Shown one piece after another: positions 11,036 through 25,351 of a stretch of DNA of 64,000 bases. The position numbers and the translations under genes are program-made. The first letter of the stretch is position 1. The number at the start of each line of letters is the position of its first letter. The DNA comes from Mercurialis annua. Its lineage: Eukaryota; Streptophyta; Magnoliopsida; Malpighiales; Euphorbiaceae. Where the stretch lies: NCBI RefSeq assembly GCF_937616625.2, contig NC_065573.1:8385001-8449000 (forward strand), given 5' to 3'. The notes under the pieces are model-generated. The model was not told the origin of the DNA, ran no database searches, and saw only the letters and a program-made list of their open reading frames with translations.

Positions 11036-13828
11036 ACGTTACGATACAAAACCAAATGTTTCCCATTTTTAGCGATTCAAGCCACACATCATAAACATTA
11101 CACAAACAAAACCATATCCAAACGTTTAACCATTTTAGCGATTCAAGCCGAACGTTTACAAACGTTACGAAACAAACCAAAACGTGTCACCTTTTAAGCG
11201 ATTGAAGCAAAACTTTTAAATATGTTATGAAACAAAACTAAACGTTTAAAACATTACGAAACAAAACCAAACGTTTTACCTTTTTAGCGATTTAAGCGAA
11301 CCATTTAAAACGTTACAAAACAAATTCAAACGTTTCCCCTTTTTAGCGACTTAAGCCAAACGTTTACAAACGTTACGTAAGAAATCCAAACGTTTCCCCT
11401 ATTTAGCGATTTAAGCCAAACGTTTACAAACGTTACGAAACAAATCCAAGCGTTTCACCTTTTTAGCAATTTAGGTCAAACGTTTACAAACGTTACAAAA
11501 CAAAACCAAACGTTTCTTATTGTTAGCGATTTAAGCCAAACGTTTACAAACGTTACGAAACAACTCCAAGCGTTTCACCTTTTTAGCAATTTAAGCCAAA
11601 CGTTTATAAATGTTACAAAACAAAACCAAACGTTTCACCTTTTTAGCGATTTAAGCCAAACGTTTACAAACGTTACGAAACAAATCCAAACGTTTCCCCA
11701 TTTTAGCGATTTAAGCCAAACTTTTAAAACGTTATGAAACAAATCCGAATGTTTCACCTTTTTAGCGATTTAAGCCAAACGTTTAAAAACGTTACAAAAT
11801 AAATCCAAACGTTTCCCTATTTTAGCAATTTAAGCCAAACCTTTAAAACGTTACGAAACAAATCCAAACATTTCACCTTTTTATCGATTTAAGCCAAACA
11901 ATTACAAACGTTACGAAACAAATCCAAAAGTTTCACCTTTTTAGCGATTAAAGCAAACCATTTACAAAAGTCACGAAACAAATCCAACCATTTCACCTTT
12001 TCAGCAATTTAAGCCAAACGTTTACAAACGTTAAGAAACAAATCCAAAAGTTTCATCTTTTTGGCGGTTTAAGCAGAACGTTTACAAACATTACTAAACA
12101 AATCCAAACGTTTCACCTTATTAGGGTTTAAGCCAAACGTTTACAAACTTTATGAAACAAATCCGAACGTTTCACCTTTTTAGCGATTTAAGCCAAATGT
12201 TTACAAACATTACGAAACAAATCCAAATGTTTCACCTTTTTAGTAATATAAGTCAAACGTTTACAAACTTTACGAAACGAATCCAAACGTTTCACCTTTT
12301 TAGCTATGTAAGCCAAACGTTTACAAACGTGACGAAACAAATCCAAACGTTTCCCCTTTTTAGAGATTTAAGCAAAACTTTACAAAACAAATCCAAACGT
12401 TTCACCTTTTTAGCGATTTAAGCCAAACGTTTACAAACGTTACAAGACAAATCCAAACGGTTCACCTTTTTAGCGATTTAAACCAAACGTTTAAAACGTT
12501 ACGAAACAAATCCAAACATTTAACCTTTTTAGCGATTTAAGCCAAACATTTCACCTTTTTAGCGATTTAAGCCAAACATTTACAAACGTACGAAACAAAT
12601 CCAAACGTTTCCCCATTTTAGGGATTTAAGTCAAACTTTTAAAATGTTACAAAACAAATCCAAACGTTTCACCTTTTTACCGATTTAAACCAACCGTTTA
12701 CAAACGTTACGAAACAAATCCAAACTTTTCATCTTATTAGCAATTTAACCCAAACGTTTACAAACGTTACGAAAAAAATTACGAAACAAATCCAAACGTT
12801 TCAACTTTTTATAGATTTAAGCAAAACATTTACAAACGTTATGAAACAAATTCAAATGTTTCCCTATTTTAGCGATTTAAGTCAAACATTTACAAACGTT
12901 ACGAAAAAAAATCCAAATGTTGCACCTTTTTAGCGATTTAAGCCAAATGTTTACAAATCCAAGCGTTTCACCTTTTTACTATTTAAGCCAAACGTCTTCA
13001 AACATTATGGAAGACAACTAAACGTTTCACCTTTTTAGCAATTTAAGCCTAACCTTTACAAACGTTACATAATAAATCCAAATGTTTCCCCATTTTAGCG
13101 ATTTAAGCCAAACTTTTACAAATATAACGAAACAAATCGAAACGTTTCACCTTTTTTACGATTGAAGCCAGACGTATACAAACGTTACGAAACAAATCCA
13201 AATGTTTCACCTTTTTAGAGATATAAGCCAAACGTGTATAAACGTTATGAAACAAATCCAAATGTTTCCCCATTTTAGCGATTTAAGCCTTACGTTTACA
13301 AATGTTAAGTAACAAATCCAAACGTTTAACCTTTTTAACGATTAAAGCCAAACGTATACAAATCCAAGCGTTTCACCTTTTTAGCAATTTAAGCCAAACG
13401 TTTACAAACATTACGAAACTAATCCAAACGTGTCACCTTTTTAGCAATTTAAACTAAACGTTTAAAACGTTATGAAACAAATCCACACGTTTAAAACGTT
13501 ATGAAACAAATCCAAATCCAAACGTATAAAACATTACAAAAAAAATCCAAACGTAAAAAGGTGAAACGATTTGGGGAAACGTTTACAAACGTTACGAAAC
13601 AAAATCAAACATTTTCCCTTTTTAGTGATTTTAGCCAAACATTTTGAAACGTCACGAAACAAAATCAAATCCAAACGTGTCACCTTTTTAGCGATTTAAG
13701 CTAAACATTTAAAATTTTATGAAACAAATCCACACGTTTAAAACATTACGAAATAAATCCAAATCCAAGCGTTTATAACATTACGAAATAAATCCAAACG
13801 TTAAAAGGTGAAAAGATATGGGGAAACG

Positions 13829-14192
13829 GGGTAATTGATTCTAGGGGTTATTGTACTTTTCAAGAATTTCAAAATGGTGACCGAACTTCAAAACGTAACA
13901 AAATGGTTACTAAACATTCAAATATGTGATTTTGGAAGGTTTTTAAGTGTTTTACGGTCAAATTATACATACATTGTAATCAAATTTTGATTATTTATAA
14001 CAAATAATATCTTATATTTCATATATACACACAATCAACAAAAAATCGACTCGAAATAATTTTCTTCGGTGACCAAAAATCCTTCTATCTTAACATAACC
14101 AAATAGTATAGTAACTAAAATGTTACGTTTTGAAGTTCGGTCACCATTTTGCAATTTTTTAAAAGTACAGTGACCTCCAAAATCAATTACCC
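13829..14192. mobile_element. Mutator-type MITE, 364 bp, with 9-bp target duplication
   Basis: A non-satellite block starting GGGTAATTGATT and ending AATCAATTACCC. The terminal inverted repeats extend about 70 bp: the left end contains aaaatggtgaccgaacttca and the right end holds its reverse complement (near 14128-14147). It is flanked by a perfect 9-bp duplication GGGGAAACG at 13820-13828 and 14193-14201. Nine-bp duplications with long inverted ends are typical of Mutator-like MITEs. The core is AT-rich with no coding potential. The paralogous higher-order copy lacks this element, which confirms the ends. It would need a transposase from elsewhere to move. Confidence 0.93.
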
Positions 14193-17100
14193 GGGGAAAC
14201 GTTTACAAACTTTACGATACAAAACGAAACGTTTCCCATTTTTAGCGATTTAAGCCACACATCTTAAATATTACAAAACAAAACAAAATCCAAATGTTTT
14301 CCCATTTTAGCGATTTAAGCCGAACGTTTACAAACGTTGCGAAACAAATCAAAACATTTCCCCTTTTATGCGATTAAAGCCAAACGTTTACATACGTTAC
14401 GAAACAAAACCAAACATTTAAAACGTTACGAAACAAAACCAAACGTTTTACCTTTTCAGCGATTTAAGCGAACCATTTAAAACGTTACGAAACAAATTCA
14501 AACGTTTCACATTTTTAGCGATTTAAGCCAAAGGTTTACAAACGTTACGTAACAAATCTAAACGTTTCACTTATTTAGCTATTTAAGCCAAACGTTTATT
14601 AACGTTACGAAACAAATCCAAGTGTTTCACCTTTTTAGCAATTTAAGCCAAACGTTTACAAACGTTACAATACAAAACCAAACGTTTCCCATTTTTAGCG
14701 ATTTAAGCCAAACGTTAACAAACGTTACGAAACAAATCCAAGCGTTTCACCTTTTTAGCAATTTAAGTCAAACGTTTACAAACGTTACAAAACAAAACCA
14801 AGCGTTTCACCTTTTTAACGATTTAATCCAAACATTTACAAACGTTACGAAATAAATCCAAATGTTCCCCACTTTAGCGATTTAAGCCAAAGTTTTAAAA
14901 CGTTAGGAAACAAATTCAAATGTTTCATCTTTTAGCGATTTAAGCCAAATGTTTACAAACGTTACGAAACAAATCCAAATGTTTCACCTTTTTAGCAATT
15001 TAAGCAAACCATTTACAAACGTTACGAAACAAATCCAAGCGTTTCAGCCTTTTAGCAATATAAGCCAAACATTTACAAACGTTACGAAACAAATCCAAAA
15101 GTTTCACCTTTTTAGCGATTTAAGCCAAACGTTTACAAACGTTACGAAACAAATCCAAACGTTTAAACAAATCCAAATGTTTTGCATTTTTAGCTATTTA
15201 AGCCAAACGTTTACAAACGTTACGAAATAAATCCAAACGTTTCACCTTTTTAGAGATTTAAGCCAAACGTTTACAAACGTTACTAAACAAATCTAGATGT
15301 ATCCCTTTTTTAGTAATATAAGCCAAACGTTTACAAACTTTACGAAAGAAATCTAAACGTTTCATCTTTTTAGCTACTTAAGCCAAACGTTTACAAACGT
15401 TACAAAACAAATCCAAACTATTCACCTTTTTAGCGATTTAAGCATAACGTACAAAACAAATCCAAACGTTTCACCTTTTTAACGATTTAAGCCAAACGTT
15501 TACAAACGTAATGAAACAAAACCAAACGTTTTAGCAATTTAATCCAAATGTTACGAAACAAAACCATACCTTTACAAACAAATCCAAACGTTTCACCAAA
15601 CATTTAAAACGTTACGAAACAAATCCAAACGTTTCACCTTTTTTGCGATTTAAGCCAAACGTTTACAAATCCAAGATTTCTCCTTTTTGACAATTTAAGA
15701 CAAACGTTTACAAACGTTACAGAACAAAACTAAACATTTACAAAGGTTAACAAACATTACGAAACAAATCCAAACGTTTACAAACGTTACGAAACAAAAC
15801 AAAACGTTTCAAAACGTTATGAAACAAATCAAGAGTTTCAAAACGTTACGAAATAAATCCAAGCGTTTCACCTTTTTAGCGATTGAAGCCAAATATTTAC
15901 AAACGTTACGAAACAAAACCAAACGTTTACAAACGTTCCGAAACAAATCTAAGCGTTTCACCTTTTTAGCAATTTAATCCAAACGTTTAGAAACGGTACG
16001 AAACAAATCCAAATGTGTCACCGTTTTAGCGATTTAAGCTAAACGTTTAAAATGTTGTGAAACAAAACCACACGTTTAAAACATTACGAAACAAATCCAA
16101 ATCCAAACGTTTAAAACGTTATGAAACAAATCCAAATCCAAACGTTTAAAACGTTATGAAACAAATCCATACGTAAAAAGGTGAAACGATTTGGGAAAAC
16201 GTTTCCAAACGTTACGAAACAAAACCAAACGTTTTCCATTTTTAGCGATTTAAGCCAAACATTTTAAATCAATATGAAACAAAACAAAAACAGTTAAAAC
16301 TATACGAAATAAATCCAAATCCAAATGTTTAACACGTTACGAAACAAATCCAAACGTGAATAGGTGAAACGATTTGGGGAAACGTTTACAAACATTACGA
16401 TACAAAACCAAACGTTTCCCATTTTTAGCGTTTTATGCCACACATCTGAAACATTACGAAACAAAACAAAGTCCAAACGTTTCTCCATTTTAGCGATTTA
16501 AGCCGAACGTTAACATACGTTTCGAAACAAAACCAAATTTTGTAAAATGTTACAAAACAAAACCAAACGTTTTACCTTTTTAGTGATTTAAGCGAACCAT
16601 TTAAAACGTTACGAAACAAATTCAAACGTTTCACCTTTTTAGCGATTTAAGCCAAACATTTACAAACGTTACGTAACAAATCCAAACGTTTCACCTATTT
16701 AGCAATTTAAGCCAAACGTTTACAAATGTTACGAAACAAATCCAAGCGTTTCACCTTTTTAGCAATTTAAGCCAAAACATTTTCAAACGTTACAAAACAA
16801 AACCAAACAATTCACATTTTTAGCGATATAAGCCAAACGTTTACAAACGTTACGAAACAAATCCAAGCGTTTCACCTTTTTAGCACTTTAAGCCAAACAT
16901 TTACAAACGTTATAAAATAAAACCAAACGTTTCCCCTTTTTAACGATTTAAGCCAAACGTTTCCCCTTTTTAGCAATTTAAGCCAAACGTTTACAAACGT
17001 TACGAAACAAATCCAAACATTTCCCCATTTTAGCGATTTAAGCCAAACTTTTAAAACGTTATGAAACAAATCCAAACGTTTCACCTTTTTAGCGATTTAA

Positions 17101-19860
17101 GCCAAACGTTTACAAACGTTACGAAATAAATCCAAACGTTTCACCTTTTTATCGATTTAAGCAAACCATTTACAAACATTACGAAACAAATACAAGCGTT
17201 TCACCTTTTTAGCAATTTAAGCTAAACGTTAACAAACGTTACGAAAGAAATCCAAAAATTTCACCTTTTTCGCGGTTTCAGCCAAACGTTTACAAATGTT
17301 ACGAAACAAATCCAAACGTTTAAACAAATCCACACGTTTCACCTTTTTTGCGATTTAAGCCAAACGTTTACAAACCTTACGAAACAAATCCAAACGTTTC
17401 CCCTTTTTAGCGATTTAAGCCAAACGTTTACAAATGTTAAGAAACAAATCAAAACATTTCACCTTTTTAGTAATATAAAACGTTTACAAACTTTACGAAA
17501 CAAATCGAAACGTTTCATCTTTTTAGCTATTTAAACCAAGCATTTACAAACGTTATGAAACAAATCCAAACGTTTCACCTTTTTAGCGATTTAAGCAAAA
17601 CGTTAAAAAACAAATCCAAACGTTTCACCTTTTTAGTGATTTAAGCCAAACTTTTACAAACGTTACAAAACAAATCCAAATGTTTCACCTTTTTAGCGAT
17701 TTAAGCCAAACGTCTAAAACTTTACGAAACAAAACAAAACATTTAACATTTTTAGCAATTTAAGCCAAACGTTTACAAACATTACAAAACAAATCCAAAC
17801 ATTTCACCTTTTTAGCGAATTAAGCGAAACCTTTACAAACATTACGAAACAAGTCTAAATGTTTCACCTTTTAAGCGATTTAAGCCAAATGTTTACAAAC
17901 GTTACGAAACAAATCCAAGGGTTTCACCTTTTTAGCAGTTTAAGCTAAATGTTTACAAATCCAAGCGTTTCACCTTTTTAGCAATATAAGCCAAATATTT
18001 AGAGACGTTACGAAACAAATCCAAACGTTTCACCTTTTTAGCGATTTAAGCCAAACGTTTACAAATGCTATGTATCAAATCCAAACGTTTCCTCGTTTTA
18101 GCAATTTAAGACAAACGTTTAGAAATTTTATGAAATAAATCCAAACGTTTCACCTTTTTAGAAATTTAATCTGAACGTTTACAAACTTTATGAAACAAAT
18201 CTGATTGTGTCACCTTTTTAGCGATGTAAGCGTAACTTTAACCTTTTTAGCGATTTAAGTCGTACATTTACAAACGTTACAAAACAAAACCAAACGTTTA
18301 ACCTTTTTAGCGATTTAAGCCAAACTTATAAAAATGTTACGAAACAAATCTAAACGTTACAAACGTTACGAAACAAATCCAAGCGTATCACCTTTTTAGC
18401 AATTTAATTCGAACGTTTACAAATGTTGCGAAACAAAACCAAAAGTTTTCCCTTTATAACGATTTAAGCAAAACGTTTACAAACGTTACGAAACAAATCT
18501 AAGTGTTTCACCTTTTTAGCAATTTAATCCAAACGTTACGAAACAAATCCAAATGTTTCACCATTTGTAACGATTTTATCCAAACGTTTAAAAATGTTAC
18601 AAAACAGATCCAAATGTTTCCCCTTTTTATCGATTTAAGCCAAATGTTTACAAACATTACGAAACAAATCAAAACGTTTCACCTTTTTAGCGATTTAAGC
18701 AAAACGTTACGAAACAAATCCAAATGTTTCACATTTTTAGTAATTTAAGCCAAACGTTTACAAACCTAACGAAAAAAACCAAACGTTTCCCCTTTTTAGC
18801 GATTTAAGCAAATCGTTTACAAACGTTACGAAACAAATCCAAACATTTACAAACGTTACGAAACAAAAACAAACGTTTCAAAACGTTACGAAACAAATCC
18901 AAGCGTTTCACCTTTTTAGCGATTGAAGCAAAACGTTTACAAACGTTACGAAACAAAACCAAACGTTACGAAACAAATCCAAGCGTTTTACCTTTTAAGC
19001 AATTTAAGCCAAATGTTACGAAACAAATCCAAACGTGTCACCTTTTTAGCGATTTAAGATAAACGTTTAAAACGTTACGTACCAAATTCCAATCCAAACT
19101 TTTAAAACGTTACGAAACAAATACAAACGTGAAAAGGTGAAACAAATTGGGGAAACGTTTACAAATGTTGAGGGACAAAACAAAACGTTTTCCATTTTTA
19201 GCGATTTAAGCCAAACATTTCAAATGTTACGAAACAAAATCAAACGGTTAAATAGCTACGAACCAAATCCAAATCCAAACGTTTAATACGTTACGAAACA
19301 AATCCAAACGTGAAAAGGTGAAAGGATTTAGGGAAACGTTTACAAACTTTACGAAACCAAACGTTTCCTATTTTTACCGATTTAAGCCACACGTTTTAAA
19401 CATTACGAAACAAAACCAAACGTTTAAAATGTTATGAAACAAATCCAATTGTTTCCCCATTTTAGCGATTTAAGCCGACGTTTACAAATGTTGCGAAACA
19501 AATCCAAACGTTTCCCCTTTTTGGCGATTGAAGCCAAACGTTTACAAACGTTACGAAACAAAACCAAACGTTTAAAACGTGAAGAAAAAAAACCAACCGT
19601 TTTCCCTTTTATGCCATTTACGCCAAACGTATTAAACGTTACGAAACAAATCCAAACGTTTCACCTTTTTAGCCATTTAAGCCAAATGTTTACAAACGTT
19701 ACGTAACAAATCTAAGCGTGTCACCTATTTAGCTATTTAAGACAAACGTTTACAAACGTTATGAAACAAATCTAAGCGTTTCACGTTTTTAGCAATTTAA
19801 GTCAAACGTTTATAAACTTTACGAAACAAATCCAAATGTATCACCTTTTTAGCGATTTAA

Positions 19861-22800
19861 GCCAAACGTTTACAAACGTTACAAAAAAAATTACGTAACA
19901 AATCCAAACGTTTCACCTTTTTAGCAATTTAAGCCAAACGTTTACAAACTTTACGAAACAAATCATAATATTTCCCTATTTTAGCGATTTAAGCCAAACG
20001 TTTACAAACGTTACGAAAAAATCCAAACGTTGCACCTTTTTAGCAATTTAAGCCAAATGTTTACAAATCCAAGCGTTTCACCTTTTTACAATTTAAGCCA
20101 AACGTCTACAAACTTTACGAAAGAAAAACCAAACGTTTCATCTTTTTAACAATTTAAGCCAAACCTTTACAAACGTTACAAAATAATGTTTCCCCATTTT
20201 AGCGATTTATGCCAAACGTTTACGAACAGAACGAAACAAATCTAAACGTTTCACCTTTTAAGCGATGTAAGCCAAACGTTTACACATGTTACGGAACAAA
20301 ACAAAACTTCACTTTTTTAGCAATTTAAGCCAAACGTTTACAAACATTACGAAACAAAACCAAACGTTGTTAGCAATTTAAGCTAAACATTTATAAACGT
20401 TACGAAACAAAACCAAATGTTTCACCTTTTTAGCGATTTAAGCCAAAAGTTAACAAACATTACGAAACAAATCCAAACTTACCCCATTTTAGCGATTTAG
20501 GCCAAACATTTACAAATGTTACGAAACAAGTCCAAGCGTTTCACATTTTTAGCGATTTAAGTCAAACGTTTACAGACGTTACGTAACAAAACCAAACGTT
20601 TCACCTTTTTATCAATTTCACCAACCGTTTACAAACGTTACGAAACAAATCCAAACGTTTAACCTTTTTAGCGATTTATGCTAAACGTTTACAAACGTTA
20701 CAAAACAAAATTACTAAACAAATCCAAACGTTTCACCTTTTTAGAGATTTAGGCCGAACGTGTACAAAGGTTATGAAACAAATCCAAATGTTTCCCCATT
20801 TTAGCGATTTAAGCCATACGTTTACAAACGTTAAGTAACAAATCCAAATGTTTAACCTTTTTAGCGATTAAAGCGAAACGTATACAAATCCAAGCGTTTC
20901 ACCTTTTTACAATTTAAGCCAAACTTTTCCAAATGTTACGGAACAAAACCAAACATTTCACCTTTTTAGCAATTTAAGCCAACGTTTACGAAATAAATCC
21001 AAACGTTTTCCCATTTTAGCGATTTAAGCCAAACGTTTACAAATGTAAGAAAAAAATCCAAACGTTTCACTTTTTTAGCGATTGAAGCCAAACGTTTACG
21101 AACGTTACGGAACAAAACCAAACGTTTCATCTTTTTAGCAAGTTAAGCCAAACGTTTACAAACGTTACAAAACAAAACCAAACGTTTTTAATAATTTAAG
21201 CCAAACGTTTACAAACGTTACGAAACAAAACAAAACCTTTAAAACGTTACGAAACAAAACAAAACGTATCAAAACGTTACGAAACAAATTCAAGCGTTTC
21301 ACCATTTTTGCAATTTAAGCCAAACGTTTACAATTCCAAGATTTCTCCTTTTTAACAATTTAAGCCAAACGTTTACAAACGTTACGGATTAAAACTAAAC
21401 GTTTACAAAGGTTATAAAAACATTACCAAACGTTTCACCTTTTTAACGATTTAAGCTAAACGTTAACAAACGTTACGAAACAAATCCAAATGTTTACTAA
21501 CGTTATGAAACAAAACCAAACGTTTCAAAACGTTAAGAAAAAAATCCAAGCGTTTCACCTTTTTAGCAATTGAAGCCAAACGTTTACAAACGTTACGAAA
21601 CAAAATCAAACGTTTACAAACGTTACGAAACAAATCAAAGCGTTTCACCTTTTTAGTCATTTAAGCCAAACGTTTTCAAATGTTACGAAACTAATCCAAA
21701 CTTGTTACCTTTTAGCGATTTAAGCTAAACGTTTAAAATGTTATGAAAAAAATCCACACGTTTAAAACGTTACGAAAGATATCCAAATCCAAATCCAAAT
21801 TTTAAAAACGTTACGAAACAAATCCAAACTTAAAAAGGTGAAACGATTTGGGGAAATGTTTAAAAACATTACGAAAAAAACCAAATGTTTTCCATTTTTA
21901 GCGATCTAAGCCAAACATTTTGAAACGTTACGAAACAAAAACAAACGGTTAAAACGTTACGAAATAAATCCAAATCCAAATGTTTAAAACGTTACGAAAC
22001 AAATCCAAACGTCAAAAGGTGAAATGATTTGGGGAAACGTTTACAAACGTTACGATACAAAACCAAATGTTTCCCATTTTTAGCGATTTAAGCCACACAT
22101 CTTAAAAATTACGCAAACAAAACCGTATCCAAACGTTTCCCCATTTTAGCGATTCAAGCCGAACGTTTACAAACGTTACGAAACAAATCAAAACGTGTCA
22201 CCTTTTAAGCGATTGAAGCCAAACGTTTACATACGTTATGAAACAAAACTAAACGTTTAAAACATTACGAAACAAAACCAAACGTTTTACCTTTTTAGCA
22301 ATTTAAGCGAACCATTTAAAACGTTACGAAATAAATTCAAACGTTTCACCTTTTTAGCGACTTAAGCCAAACGTTTACAAACGTTACGTAACAAATCCAA
22401 AAGTTTCCCCTATTTAAGCCAAACGTTTACAAACGTTACGAAACAAATCCAAGCTTTTCACCTTTTTAGCAATTTAGGTCAAACGTTTACAAACGTTACA
22501 AAACAAAACCAAACGTTTCTTATTTTTAGCGATTTAAGCCAAACGTTACGAAACAACTCCAAGCATTTCACCTTTTTAACAATTTAAGCCAAATGTTTAT
22601 AAATGTTACAAAACAAAACCAAACATTTCACCTTTTTAGTGATTTAAGCCAAACGTTTACAAACGTTACGAAACAAATCCAAACGTTTCCCCATTTTAGC
22701 GATTTAAGCCAAACTTTTAAAACGTTACGAAATATATCCAAACGTTTCACCTTTTTACTGATTTAAGCCAAACGTTTAAAAACGTTACGAAACAAATCCA

Positions 22801-24794
22801 AACGTTTCCCTATTTTAGCGATTTAAGCCAAACCTTTAAAATGTTACGAAACAAATCCAAACATTTCACCTTTTAGCGATTTAAGCCAAACGCTTACAAA
22901 CGTTACGAAACAAATCCAAAAGTTTCACCTTTTTAGCGATTTAAGCAAACCATTTACAAACGTTACGAAACAAATCCAAGCATTTCACCTTTTCAGCAAT
23001 TTAAGCCAAACGTTTACAAACGTTAAGAAACAAATCCAAAAGTTTCATCTTTTTAGCGGTTTAAGCCAAACGTTTACAAACATTACTAAACAAATCCAAA
23101 CGTTTCACCTTTTTAGCGATTTAAGCCAACATTTACAAACTTTATGAAACAAATCCGAACGTTTCACCTTTTTAGCGATTTAAGCCAAATGTTTACAAAC
23201 ATTACGAAACAAATCCAAACTTTACGAAACGAATCCAAACGTTTCACCTTTTTAGCTATATAAGCCAAACGTTTACAAACGTGACGAAACAAATCCAAAC
23301 GTTTCACCTTTTAAGAGATTTTAGCAAAACTTTACAAAACAAATCCAAACGTTTCACCTTTTTAGCGATTTAAGCCAAACGTTTACAAACGTTACAAGAC
23401 AAATCCAAACGGTTCACCTTTTTAGATATTTAAACCAAACGTTTAAAATGTTACGAAACAAATCCAAACATTTAACCTTTTTAGCGATTTAAGCCAAACG
23501 TTTCACCTTTTTAGCGATTTAAGCCAAACACTTACAAACGTTACGAAACAAATCCAAACGTTTCCCCATTTTAGGGATTTAAGCCAAACTTTTAAAATGT
23601 TACAAAACAAATTCAAACGTTTCACCTTTTTAGCAATTTAAGCCAACCGTTTACAAACGTTACGAAACAAATCCAAACTTTTCAACTTATTAGCAATTTA
23701 ACCCAAACGTTTACAAACGTTACGAAAAAAATTACAAAACAAATCCAAACGTTTAACCTTTTTAGAGATTTAAGTAAAACGTTTACAAACGTTATGAAAC
23801 AAATCCAAATGTTTCCCTATTTTAGCGATTTAAGTCAAACATTTACAAACGTTACGAAAAAAATCCAAATGTTGCACCTTTTTAGCGATTTAAGCCAAAT
23901 GTTTACAAATCCAAGCGTTTCACGTTTTTACTATTTAATCCAAAAGTCTACAAACGTTATGGAAGAAAACCAAACGTTTCACCTTTTTAGCAATTTAAGC
24001 CAAACCTTTACAAACGTTACATAATAAATCCAAACGTTTCCCCATTTTAGCGATTTAAGCCAAACTTTTACAAATATAACGAAACAAGTCTAAACGTTTC
24101 ACCTTTTTTACGATTGAAGACAAACGTATACAAACGTTACGAAACAAAATTACGAAACAAATCCAAATGTTTCACCTTTTTAGAGATATAAGCCAAACGT
24201 GTACAAACGTTATGAAACAAATCCAAATGTTTCCCCATTTTAGCGATTTAAGCCATATGTTTACAAACGTTAAGTAACAAATCCAAACGTTTAACCTTTT
24301 TAACGATTAAAGCCAAACGTATACATATCCAAGCGTTTCACCTTTTTAGCAATTTAAGCCAAACGTTTACAAACGTTACGAAACAAATCCAAATGTGTCA
24401 CCTTTTTTAGCAATTTAAGCTAAACATTTAAAACGTTATGAAACAAATCCACACGTTTAAAACGTTACAAAAAAAATCCAAATCCAAACGTATAAAACAT
24501 TACGAAACAAATCCAAACGTAAAAAGGTGAAACGATTTGGGGAAACGTTTACAAACGTTACGAAACAAAACCAAACATTTTCCCTTTTTAGTGATTTTAG
24601 CCAAACATTTTGAAACGTCACGAAACAAAATCAAATCCAAACGTGTCACCTTTTTAGCGATTTAAGCTAAACGTTTAAAATTTTATGAAACAAATCCACA
24701 CGTTTAAAACATTACGAAATAAATCCAAATCCAAGCGTTTATAACATTACGAAATAAATCCAAACGTTAAAAGGTGAAACGATATGGGGAAACG
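19861..24794 (+). repeat. Higher-order satellite unit, copy 2, left part
   Basis: Second copy of the large satellite unit, aligned with 8787-13828. Distinct variants recur in the same order, including the marker pairs near 21835/22015 and 24525/24775. It stops at the ggggaaacg site (24786-24794), where LTR element A is inserted. The unit resumes at 34923. Small indels between the copies (for example one monomer missing near 23215, present at 12236-12270) show that they have diverged after duplication. Confidence 0.82.
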
Positions 24795-25242
24795 TGTTGG
24801 CGCAGCGGGAGGCGCGGGTCTGAATCGTATATTTCAATTCAAAATCGAAATTCCAACAATCCGGATCCTAAAGTTGATCATATCGACAACAAATGGATCG
24901 TCGTATCGTTTAGTAATTAAAGCACGCATCTAGGAATCGTAAGAAGAATACCTATGTCGATTCTCCAACGATTCTTGTAGTCCCGAAAGTACGGCGACCT
25001 CAAGCTCGTCCACACGAGTATGCGTCCGATTGAATCCTTGCTTTGAAGTAATCCTGCAAGAGTTCCTCTTGCCGAGCAGCCCTAAGCTCAAACTCTCGCC
25101 GCGATTACGACCTTACTCGGATGTATGATAAACGTCGCCAAGTTTTTCCCGTGATTGATGACAACTTGAACTCCTTCAAGTGCTTTCTCTCTCTACAACT
25201 TTGTAGTGAGATGTGTGTTGTGTGTTTTTTGAAATGAGCAAG

Positions 25243-25273
25243 GACATGCTCTATTTATAAGCTAGAGCATGTC
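25243..25273 (-). promoter_or_regulatory. Putative LTR A TATA box inside an 11-bp inverted repeat
   Basis: On the minus strand TATAAATA occupies 25252-25259. It overlaps a perfect inverted repeat, GACATGCTCTA (25243-25253) and TAGAGCATGTC (25263-25273), separated by nine bases. On the minus strand, the downstream side (lower coordinates) carries a CT/GA-rich stretch (around 25185-25195), as expected for the start of an LTR transcript. The promoter role is inferred from position and motif only. Confidence 0.55.
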
Positions 25274-25351
25274 ATAAGAATAAAACACCTTGCATGCTAG
25301 GTGTCACACACCAAGCAAAGGTGTTGCCACCACATGACACCTTTCATGTGG

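Larger units (their letters stand above)
8787..19860 (+). repeat. Higher-order satellite unit, copy 1 (about 10.7 kb without MITE)
   Basis: This stretch is paralleled almost monomer by monomer by 19861-24794 plus 34928-40524. Shared landmarks include the ttacgtaaca junction near 8818/19891, the odd short monomers near 9220/20305, and the ggggaaacg site at 13820/24786 (offset falls from 11073 to 10966 through small indels). It holds four sub-blocks of about 2.8, 2.2, 2.96 and 2.7 kb, each closed by a marker zone near 11000, 13805, 16360 and 19320. In a marker zone half-monomers run in tandem and a short reverse-oriented piece (aaaaggtgaaacgatt) leads into ggggaaac. Boundaries are approximate; the true extent needs a dot plot. 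Confidence 0.8.

Noticed and set aside
1..24794. CRISPR-like array (regular short repeats)
   Set aside because: There are no unique spacers: the whole 60-bp period is repeated. The nested elements are plant transposons, so this is a eukaryotic satellite.
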